Assembly: GCA_029718625.1 (NCBI GenBank)
Contig: CM056381.1
Coordinates: forward strand, 54,926,157-54,990,156
Source: Synaphobranchus kaupii
Lineage: Eukaryota > Chordata > Actinopteri > Anguilliformes > Synaphobranchidae
Length of the DNA: 64,000 bases
Direction of reading: 5' to 3'
Part shown: positions 54,752-63,390 of the stretch, one piece after another
How positions within the stretch are numbered: position 1 is the stretch's first letter
Layout: each line of letters starts with the position of its first letter
Position numbers and translations under genes: made by a program
The notes under the pieces: generated by a model
The model's input: the letters and a program-made list of their open reading frames with translations, nothing else
What the model was told of the DNA's origin: nothing
The model's database searches: none

Positions 54752-54883
54752 ATGGAGAGTGAATTACAGGAGCTGAGAGAGGTGATTCTACAACTCAAAG
54801 CTGATAAAGAACTTTTGCGACGGGAGTCTGCAGAAGCACAGAGCCTTATTAGGCCACAATCCAGTATAGGTGAGTCTAATTAG
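54752..54883 (+). pseudogene. Gag N-terminal fragment of the tRNA-Ser-primed element
   Basis: ATG at 54752 opens 43 codons, MESELQELREVILQLKADKE followed by LLRRESAEAQSLIRPQ, a coiled-coil-like acidic/basic heptad segment resembling the start of fish Gypsy gag proteins. It stops at TAG 54881-54883. The capsid and everything downstream are absent. A GGTGAGT near 54868 could act as a splice donor. Confidence 0.55.
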
Positions 54884-54984
54884 TTATTCTCTTTTATGTT
54901 TTCAGGGCTACCTTAAGATGATTGGAACCTTGATTTAACACAGTTAATAAATAGCATTATGCACGCATTGGTGCTCTGTTATAC

Positions 54985-55189
54985 CTCGCTTAGATGGTCC
55001 AGCTTGAGTTACAGCAGTATTAGATGGTGCTGCTGTAGTATCGGGATGCGTTGACCGCAAGTGGCGAAGCATTGACAAAGTGTTATTTGAATAAGACAGA
55101 TGTCGGTAGCAAATCATGCACCGCACCGTCGATGGGGTCTCTTTCTGGAAATGATCCCATACAAAAGACCTCTTACGTGAACTTTCCAT
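54985..55189 (-). pseudogene. hAT/ZBED-like transposase exon 1 with BED zinc finger
   Basis: Minus strand from ATG 55189: SFVWDHFQKETPSTVRCMIC, YRHLSYSNNT, MLRHLRSTHP. This is a complete BED finger (CMIC ... HLRSTH), followed by a linker and the donor GCGAG|GTATAA at 54985/54984. The RNase H-like catalytic exon expected next is not found before 53.4 kb, so the gene is dead even ignoring the LTR insertions. Confidence 0.82.
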
Positions 55190-55275
55190 TATCTTTATTT
55201 CGCTAGAAAATCACAAACGCACTCTCAAATGTCTCTCTCCTCCGACAAAAACCCTCGAACTTGTGGGTCGTTTGA

Positions 55276-55692
55276 ACCATTTTTGTACATTTTGGAAGTT
55301 CGTGGGTGGGAAAGGAAGAAGCTGATCTGGAATCAGAGGTTTTGCACCGGTGTCTGTTACTCAGTCAGGACGTTGCTACTTTTGTGTTGGGAAAAGACAC
55401 CCTATCACATTTGACCCTCACCAGGAAGGGAAATAACAGCGAGGTCAACGAGCAACTGGACCCAGAGACCCTAGGCCCTGTAATGGGTACAGATATTCTG
55501 TATTGATCTCATCATTATGAATGCATTTAATTGTTCTATTTTGAACCGTTTTAAGTCTCACGCTTCCTTTCTGTTTTCACAGATGCGGTGAATGACATTC
55601 CCTGGACCGAGGTCAGTGAGATCCGGAACCTTCTACGCTGCAGATGTAACAACGAAGGCTTCCCTCCGAATGTTGCTGGAAGCCAAAACTAG
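55276..55692 (+). CDS. Last two exons of an unrecognised spliced gene
   Basis: Frame 55276-55486 (acceptor possibly at ~55299) reads GKEEADLESEVLHRCLLLSQ, DVATFVLGKDTLSHLTLTRK and LDPETLGPVM. It ends ATGG|GTACAG, a plausible donor. A pyrimidine-rich TTTCTGTTTTCACAG acceptor opens the next exon at 55583, which continues in phase (G|AT = D): AVNDIPWTEVSEIRNLLRCR, CNNEGFPPNVAGSQN, stop TAG at 55690-55692. A polyadenylation signal follows at 55839. Codon-level coherence across the intron and a proper 3' end argue for a real gene or a transposon's second gene. I do not recognise the family. 5' exons are not identified. Confidence 0.5.
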
Positions 55693-55838
55693 CACCCCTG
55701 TTTGTGCAATTGTATTGTTTGGAAGGACTGTAACCGTATGATTTTTGTAAGATTTCATTATCATTATTATTTGTCTCCCATTTGATGCTACTGAAATGCT
55801 AGAAATGTGGTCTTGATCATTGAGCAGTATTTGGTCCT

Positions 55839-55844
55839 AATAAA
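55839..55844 (+). terminator. Polyadenylation signal AATAAA
   Basis: CCTAATAAAGTTGCATTTTC, 147 bases after the stop codon at 55692, with a T-rich stretch following. Confidence 0.5.
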
Positions 55845-55860
55845 GTTGCATTTTCTCCTA

Positions 55861-56664
55861 CTTAAAGTGTATTTGTCATGGAGCAGAATAACACACTCTA
55901 CAGAATGGTCTACAGAATCAACTTAAAGTGAATATTCACTATTTAGTATAAATTGCCATATAACTCCACTAAAAATACACTTATATAGAAAAGTGTTATA
56001 CGTAAAGTGCATATCTGTACTTTGCATGAATTGTCTTAACTACACTGTAAATACCCTTATAGATGACTATCAACCTAACCATAAGACTTAGTTTGTTTCC
56101 AACACACTGGTGAAATTATACAATTGTACTGTACTAGAAGTGTATTTCAAATACCCACAAATCATACTATTTATTAGTCTACTTAAGTACACTAAAAATA
56201 GTCCCATTTTAACATACAAACTGCTCTTGAAGTACACTTAAGTACAATGTGAGTTCTACCTTTGAACAACTTTAGTGCACTTAGTATACTTAAAGTGCTA
56301 CCAATTTAGCACAAAGTGCATAAGTGCTAAAAGTACACTTCTAAAAAGTGTACTTCAAGTATATAGTCTCAAAAACACCGTAATACTTTTAAAGTGGCTC
56401 ATCGTTACTGCCGTCTCCAACGAACGCAGTTGTAATTGGCGATTCTATGTTCGGAACGTAAATGTTGCCAGTGGTTTCATGGATTTTAAGCCTACTGTTT
56501 TCCTGGTGTGAAAGTGGATGACATAGGTTACAACATCAAGCTCACCTGATTTAAAAACACTCTGGAGCTGTAATCATTCATGCAGGCAGAAATTACACTA
56601 GGTTGAGAAAATCATAAGTTTTTAAAGACTGATTTTATTTCATTATAGGCCTATAACTGCATTA
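55861..56664. repeat. AGTGTATTT/AGTACACTT-rich repeat region
   Basis: Dense recurrences of AAGTGTA, AAGTACACTT, GTATACTTAAAGTG in both orientations at 55861-56400, giving many short hairpins. Similar words occur at 38310-38385 and 38880-39005. From 56400 to 56664 nothing is recognised. Confidence 0.45.
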
Positions 56665-57152
56665 ATCAAATCAATATTTATTTATATAGCGCATTTCACA
56701 ACAAGTTGTCACAATGCACTTCACAGCAAAACCCAGCCTAAACCCCCCACAAGAGCAAGCCAAAGGCAACAGTGGCAAGGAAAAACTGACTGGTGTAACT
56801 AGGAAGAAACCTTGGGAGGAACCAGACTCAAGGGGGGAACCCATCCTCCTCTGGTTGGCTCAGGGTCTAGGGCTTAAAGACCAGCATGGTCAAAACAGCC
56901 AATGTCCATGATAATATAATTTGCAGCAGCTAGATGACAGTCCAGATGTGGCGGCAATGATGGTGGGGAACCGGGCGCCGATGCTGGCGGGAGCAGCTGG
57001 CAGCGGTGGTAAGGAGGGAGGGGCAAGCGCCAACGGACAGGAAGCCGGACAGCAACTCGCAAGATGCGGGGCATAAGCCCCGCCGGCAGAATGTAGAAAA
57101 AGAGAGAGAGAAAACAGTTAGGGAAAGTGTAATAGAGCAGCAGGAGCACCAA

Positions 57153-57190
57153 CTGGGGGGGGTGGGGGGTGGGGGAGGGGTGGGAGGGTT
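57153..57190 (+). other. G-quadruplex-prone tract in the LINE 3' UTR
   Basis: Successive runs of 8, 6, 5, 4, 3 and 3 G separated by single T or A, or short spacers. It is on the strand opposite to the LINE transcript, so the RNA would be C-rich. Confidence 0.7.
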
Positions 57191-57368
57191 GGACAAGTGC
57201 CCCCGCCAGGAGTAATCTATGGCTGCATAGCTATGAAGACAGAGTTTGAGAACCATGCAGTCATGAGAGGGAAAACAATCCTACCCACCTATCAAGAGCC
57301 AGCCCAGGAAGATGGGGTCACAGCTGTTGACAGGTGACAGTAAGGAAAGGATGCCACCCCACATTACT

Positions 57369-57563
57369 CTATGGCAGGGTGTTCCACAGTAGTGGCGCTC
57401 TGTAGGAGAAAGCTCTACCACCCGTCAAGTTTTTAGATATTCTTGGGACTACTAGGTAGCCTGCGTTTTGGGAACGAAGTGATCTTTTCGGTTTATATGG
57501 TAAAAGCAGATTATATATATACACTGGCGCAAGTCCATTTAAAGCTTTAAAGGTCAGAAGCAA
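57369..57563 (-). pseudogene. LINE ORF2 C-terminal fragment
   Basis: Reads LLTFKALNGLAPVYIYNLLL, YKPKRSLRSQNAG and RAFSYRAPLLWNTLP, the terminal domain of L2/CR1 ORF2 (APLLWN-LP). Separated by stops and shifts from the RT fragment upstream. Confidence 0.75.
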
Positions 57564-57826
57564 AACCTTAAAGTCTATCCTAAACTTAATTGGTAGCCAA
57601 TGCTAGTACTGGGGTAATATGCTCATATTTCTTAGTTCTAGTTAAAATGTGAGTGGCTGCATTCTGCATAAACTGGAGATTATTTAGCAAGGACTTAGGG
57701 CAGCCAGATAGCAGGGCATTACAGTAATCTAGCCTAGACATAACAAAAGCATGGATCAATTTCTCTGCGTCCCCTTCTGATAGGAAGTTCCTTATTTTAG
57801 CTATGTTCCTTAACTGATTATTTTAG

Positions 57827-58198
57827 CTATGTTCCAGCTACTCTAGATATGTTTTTTATGTGCGCGCTAAAGGTTAGATCTGGGTCTATAGTAACACATA
57901 GGTCTTTCACAGCTGAGTTTGGAACAACTAAACAACCATCGAAATTTAAAGTAGATGTACCCAATTTCTCCCTTTGTTTTTTGGGACCTAAAACCAGCAT
58001 TTCGGTCTTTTCGGTCTTTTCTGAGTTTAGGAGCAGGAAATTGGAAAGCATCCAAGCTTTAATATCTGCAATACAAGCCTCTAACTGAGAAAGTGGTAGT
58101 GCCTCACCGGGTTTCATGGATATGTATATCTGCGTATCGTCCGCATAGCAGTGAAAATCTACCCCATGTGCCCGAATAATATCACCAAGGGGTAGCAT
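57827..58198 (-). pseudogene. LINE RT fragment with intact YADD box
   Basis: Starts at the truncation point with [12 protein letters not shown], then [15 protein letters not shown] (catalytic box), [20 protein letters not shown] and [23 protein letters not shown] is duplicated (a 9-bp repeat near 58005-58022). Only the second half of the palm and the thumb remain. Confidence 0.8.
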
Positions 58199-58200
58199 AT

Positions 58201-58636
58201 ATGGGCCATTCTACAGAAGTCGTGCAAATTGAGGGTTGGAGAATTTGTATTCTTTTTGCAAAATTCTTTAATTCTATAAATACACTTTATCTGAGATACA
58301 TAAATATACTAGATGTACAGTGCAATCACGTGTAATTTTTTCAGAATAAGGATGAATTTACTGACTGCTCCTAAATATGTCACAACCGAAACATGGTGTA
58401 AACCCTGCTTTTGAAATAAAATTACATACCCAATTGATAAGTTTAATTCACCCCTTTGAAAATGACATTTTTGAAAAAAATCTTGACTGCTGTTGAATTT
58501 GAATCAATTACCCTGAATTTTTAAATCAAATAAAACATTGGATTAATTAAATTTAGTGAAAACCAAATGTTCTCTATAAAATGGACAGATTTGATCACAT
58601 GAATTTGATAGATTCTTATTTATGAGATTATATATA
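58201..58636. other. Unannotated DNA hosting the LTR element (left side)
   Basis: AT-rich with GTCACAACCGAAACA near 58379. The continuation beyond the LTR element (63279-63390) has GTTTCGGTTGTGACC, so this locus is an inverted-repeat element split by the retrotransposon. No coding. Confidence 0.5.
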
Positions 58637-60652
58637 TGTCATGGTTTTGGACCCTGTTGTCCCATGCGGTCGTTTTCCTTGGTGGCCACGCGAGGGCGCT
58701 GCCCTGTTGGTAGATGCTTGCTCCGCCCTGCTGAGTTGGGGGAGTGTTTGTTAAGCTTTTACACCTGTTGCGTGGTCACCTGAGAGTTTTATAAGCCTAC
58801 CGTTCCCTTCGTTCGGGGCTTCGACATTAATTTATTGTTAATTGTTTTGTATTGTGGTGTATGTTTGGCTGTGAGTGCTCGTACCATTTTGGCTACTCGC
58901 CCATTTTTAACGTCTCTTGGTGAGGCAGGGCTTATTTCTTGCTGGCTTACTAGTGGATTATCTCGTAGAAGTTTGGGACTGTAAAATCTCTGCTCTAGTT
59001 TCGCCTGTGTGCGTTTTCCTCCGTGTATGGAGATTTGGGCGATGGTCGGAACTGTGTTCTGTTCGCCTCTCGGTGCATGTCGTCTCATGTGAGATCTGGC
59101 GTTTCGCTTCGGCTAGGTTGCTTAGCTTGTAGAAGCGTAGAGTAACTGTTCTTTGTTCCTTTTCGCCGGTTAATGGTTTTCTTATGGAGAGACCTGGCGT
59201 GTTTGCTTCTACTGATTTCCGGGTTACGGTAAGCCAGTTGGTAGCTTGGTACGGTTATTTCCTGTTTTGTCTCCTTCTCATAGACTGCGTTCTCCTTTGT
59301 TGTGAGTCGGGGTTTTGTTACTTATTCCTTTACTGTGAGGCTAGGGCGTGTGTTTATTTAAGTTCGCGGAATCTTTTGGTTAGTAAGTTTTGGGACGACG
59401 GTGTTCCGTCGGCTCACCTGTAAAATGTTTCTCATGTGAGATCGGGTGTTTACCCAGGTATGTTTGCTGCATTAGACTGCGAACTTATTTAAGTAGCCAT
59501 GGAACGTTAAGTCTCTGTTCCTGTTTGCCTCGTTACCTTTCTCCTTTTTAAGAGGCTAGGGCACTTGTGTGATTAAGTGTGCGTTAGTCTTGTGGATTAG
59601 ACTGCATACTTATTTAAGTAGCCATGGAACGTTAAGTTTCTGTTCCTGTTTGCCTCGTTATTTTTCTCCTTATTAAGAAGCTAGGGCGCGTGTTTGAGCT
59701 AGTTTGCGTAGTCTCTGGTTAGTAAGTTTTGGGACGACGGTGCTCCGTCGGCTCGCCTGTAAATGTCTCTCCCTCCTGGGAGATCGGGTGTTTGCCCAGG
59801 TACGTTTGCTGCATTGGACTGCGCACTTTTCTAACTAGTCTTTGAACGTTAAATCTCTGTTCTTGTTCGCCTAGTTACATTTCTGCTGTCTGTGAGGCAG
59901 GGCTTGTGCTTGTGTTAGTCTGTTTAACCCTTGGTTAGGGTGCAGCTGTCCTTCATCGTTTGTGCTTTCCTTCTCCGTGGATAGGAGATGTGGGCGATGG
60001 TTCGGAACTGTAGTTCTGTTCGTCCTTCGGTGCAATTCGTCTCAGGGATACCTGTTGATGATGTTGGACATGTTTGCGTGTGACTGCGAGCCTTGAAGCC
60101 GCGGAACGCAATTATCTGTTCCTGTTCGCCTCATTACATTTCTCCTGTCTGAGAGGCAGGGTTTATGCTTGTGTTAGTCAGGTTAGCCTTTGGTTAAGGT
60201 GCAGCTGTCCTTCATCGTTTGTGCTTTCCTTCTCCGTGGATAGGAGATGTGGGCGATGGTTCGGAACTGTAGTTCTGTTCGTCCTTCGGTGCAATTCGTC
60301 TCAGGGATTCCTGTTGATGGTGTTGGACATGTTTGCGTGTGACTGCAAGTTTTTAACCACGGAACGTTGGATCTGTTCCTCTCGCCTTCTCACACTTTCG
60401 TATTATTTTTTGCTGTGTGTGTTTGTGCCATTGTGCTACTCGCCTGTTCGTATGCGTCTCGTTATCGAGACAGGGCGTTATATTCCTGGCTCTGGTGTAA
60501 CAGTGAGCCGGTCTGTAGCTGTGGTGTGTGTGTGTTCCTTGTCTTGTCTCCTTCCCTTATCTGCGGGGTATCCCGCCTTAGTGGCCTAAGGGCTTAATGA
60601 TTCCCCTTGCTGCGTTTGGCTCCTCCCACCTCACACGTCACGCCCCATTACA
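58637..60652 (+). repeat. 5' LTR with stem-loop/GGGCG module array
   Basis: Contains ~14 modules of form CTC(C)-loop-(G)GAG then GGGCG/GGGC. Clear examples: CTCC-GTGTAT-GGAG-ATTT-GGGCG (59019-59041), TCTCA-TG-TGAGA-TCT-GGCG (59083-59101), CTCCGTGGATAGGAG-ATGT-GGGCG (59973-59995 and 60232-60254), GTCTCG-TTAT-CGAGAC-A-GGGCG (60457-60478). Also CGACGG-TGTT-CCGTCG (59396-59411), its TGCT-loop repeat at ~59734, and GAAC-TGTA-GTTC twice. Short frames here are not credible proteins. Confidence 0.85.
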
Positions 60653-61257
60653 GAATGTCGAAGCCATTACCGGGGCCAGCGGCTTTTTAGGGGAATTTCT
60701 TTTACTAAGGGGGGTTTGGTGGCTAAATTTGTGGTTTGTGTCTTGGTTTTTGTTGTACCTGGGTGTTTCTTTTGTTTTTCAGCTACCCTGGTAGGTAGGC
60801 GCCGAGTGGGCCAGTTTACCTTGTTTGGTTTCCCTGCGGCCCACTACTTTATTATTTTGCCTTTTTTATTTTCGGGGTAATCCTGGGTGGGGATTTTATC
60901 CCTGTCAGGGGCACGCATTCAAGGGCTTTGGTCTCGGTTTGTAGGCCATTGCCCTTGAGTTCAGCGTTTAAAGTCGCCTCTTGCCCGGCACGCCTCATGA
61001 AGATAAGTTAGGCTATAGTAAGGTTCTGGGTAGGTAGTCAGGAACCAGGGTGCTGAGGATTTCTCCTGGGTACAGTTTGCCGGGCACTTGTTTGTTCCAC
61101 ACCCCCCTCACCCTTAGTCCCACCCTCCCTTCCCTTCCAAAAAAAAAAAAAATATATATATATATATTTATGTATTTTGTCGGGTATTTCTCTCAGGAAC
61201 TTCCGCATGGTTTTTTATTTTTGGGGTCGCCTGGGTCGCCCCTTAGAAGGGGGGTCC
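60653..61257 (+). other. Retrotransposon interior (605 bp), non-coding
   Basis: No conserved frame. Includes an A-run/TA-run (61138-61168) and the 3' polypurine tract. The sequence right after the 5' LTR (GAATGTCGAAGCC) does not start TGG, so no standard primer-binding site is seen. Probably the 3' untranslated interior left after loss of gag-pol. Confidence 0.7.
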
Positions 61258-63273
61258 TGTCATGGTTTTGGACCCTGTTGTCCCATGCGGTCGTTTTCCT
61301 TGGTGGCCACGCGAGGGCGCTGCCCTGTTGGTAGATGCTTGCTCCGCCCTGCTGAGTTGGGGGAGTGTTTGTTAAGCTTTTACACCTGTTGCGTGGTCAC
61401 CTGAGAGTTTTATAAGCCTACCGTTCCCTTCGTTCGGGGCTTCGACATTAATTTATTGTTAATTGTTTTGTATTGTGGTGTATGTTTGGCTGTGAGTGCT
61501 CGTACCATTTTGGCTACTCGCCCATTTTTAACGTCTCTTGGTGAGGCAGGGCTTATTTCTTGCTGGCTTACTAGTGGATTATCTCGTAGAAGTTTGGGAC
61601 TGTAAAATCTCTGCTCTAGTTTCGCCTGTGTGCGTTTTCCTCCGTGTATGGAGATTTGGGCGATGGTCGGAAATGTGTTCTGTTCGCCTCTCGGTGCATG
61701 TCGTCTCATGTGAGATCTGGCGTTTCGCTTCGGCTAGGTTGCTTAGCTTGTAGAAGCGTAGAGTAACTGTTCTTTGTTCCTTTTCGCCGGTTAATGGTTT
61801 TCTTATGGAGAGACCTGGCGTGTTTGCTTCTACTGATTTCCGGGTTACGGTAAGCCAGTTGGTAGCTTGGTACGGTTATTTCCTGTTTTGTCTCCTTCTC
61901 ATAGACTGCGTTCTCCTTTGTTGTGAGTCGGGGTTTTGTTACTTATTCCTTTACTGTGAGACTAGGGCGTGTGTTTATTTAAGTTCGCGGAGTCTTTTGG
62001 TTAGTAAGTTTTGGGACGACGGTGTTCCGTCGGCTCACCTGTAAAATGTTTCTCATGTGAGATCGGGTGTTTACCCAGGTATGTTTGCTGCATTAGACTG
62101 CGAACTTATTTAAGTAGCCATGGAACGTTAAGTCTCTGTTCCTGTTTGCCTCGTTACCTTTCTCCTTTTTAAGAGGCTAGGGCGCTTGTGTGATTAAGTG
62201 TGCGTTAGTCTTGTGGATTAGACTGCATACTTATTTAAGTAGCCATGGAACGTTAAGTTTCTGTTCCTGTTTGCCTCGTTATTTTTCTCCTTATTAAGAA
62301 GCTAGGGCGCGTGTTTGAGCTAGTTTGCGTAGTCTCTGGTTAGTAAGTTTTGGGACGACGGTGCTCCGTCGGCTCGCCTGTAAATGTCTCTCCCTCCTGG
62401 GAGATCGGGTGTTTGCCCAGGTACGTTTGCTGCATTGGACTGCGCACTTTTCTAACTAGTCTTTGAACGTTAAATCTCTGTTCTTGTTCGCCTAGTTACA
62501 TTTCTGCTGTCTGTGAGGCAGGGCTTGTGCTTGTGTTAGTCTGTTTAACCCTTGGTTAGGGTGCAGCTGTCCTTCATCGTTTGTGCTTTCCTTCTCCGTG
62601 GATAGGAGATGTGGGCGATGGTTCGGAACTGTAGTTCTGTTCGTCCTTCGGTGCAATTCGTCTCAGGGATACCTGTTGATGATGTTGGACATGTTTGCGT
62701 GTGACTGCGAGCCTTGAAGCCGTGGAACGTAATTATCTGTTCCTGTTCGCCTCATTACATTTCTCCTGTCTGAGAGGCAGGGTTTATGCTTGTGTTAGTC
62801 AGGTTAGCCTTTGGTTAAGGTGCAGCTGTCCTTCATCGTTTGTGCTTTCCTTCTCCGTGGATAGGAGATGTGGGCGATGGTTCGGAACTGTAGTTCTGTT
62901 CGTCCTTCGGTGCAATTCGTCTCAGGGATTCCTGTTGATGGTGTTGGACATGTTTGCGTGTGACTGCAAGTTTTTAACCACGGAACGTTGGATCTGTTCC
63001 TCTCGCCTTCTCACACTTTCGTATTATTTTTTGCTGTGTGTGTTTGTGCCATTGTGCTACTCGCCTGTTCGTATGCGTCTCGTTATCGAGACAGGGCGTT
63101 ATATTCCTGGCTCTGGTGTAACAGTGAGCCGGTCTGTAGCTGTGGTGTGTGTGTGTTCCTTGTCTTGTCTCCTTCCCTTATCTGCGGGGTATCCCGCCTT
63201 AGTGGCCTAAGGGCTTAATGATTCCCCTTGCTGCGTTTGGCTCCTCCCACCTCACACGTCACGCCCCATTACA
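61258..63273 (+). repeat. 3' LTR with the same module array
   Basis: Same length as the 5' LTR. Differences noted: A for C near 61673, A for G near 61962, G for A near 61992, G for A near 62182, and two C-to-T changes near 62722-62730. All hairpin stems quoted for the 5' LTR are preserved. Confidence 0.9.
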
Positions 63274-63390
63274 ATATACCCTCACCAGCACAATATCTTG
63301 GATATTTGATTGATTATTCATATTATTAAAAATTTTAACAAAACAGCAGGTGTTTCGGTTGTGACCACATTGTTGCGGTTGTGACATCTC

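Larger units (their letters stand above)
56665..58200 (-). mobile_element. L2/CR1-type LINE, 5'-truncated
   Basis: The minus-strand 3' end lies at ~56665 (complement of ATATTTATTTATATAGCGCA). The 3' UTR holds the fish LINE word AGGTTTCTTCCTAG (plus CTAGGAAGAAACCT). Coding fragments lie at 57369-58198. The 5' cut at 58200 removes the endonuclease and most of the RT. Confidence 0.8.
58637..63273 (+). mobile_element. Young LTR retrotransposon with almost no interior
   Basis: Two direct 2,016-bp LTRs (58637-60652 and 61258-63273), each TGTCATGG...CCCCATTACA, enclose a 605-bp interior. A 5-bp target duplication ATATA lies at 58632-58636 and 63274-63278. A polypurine tract AGAAGGGGGG (61245-61254) is just before the 3' LTR. 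There is no gag, pol or env frame and no obvious primer-binding site after the 5' LTR. I counted six single-base differences between the LTRs by eye (about 0.3%), so insertion is recent. Mobilisation must have been in trans, or the interior was deleted after insertion. Confidence 0.92.

Noticed and set aside
60074..60589. Plus-strand frame of 171 codons in the LTR, repeated at 62695-63210
   Set aside because: It lies wholly in the LTR, is Cys/Phe/Val-rich and follows the hairpin modules. Its presence in both copies is due to LTR duplication, not protein conservation.
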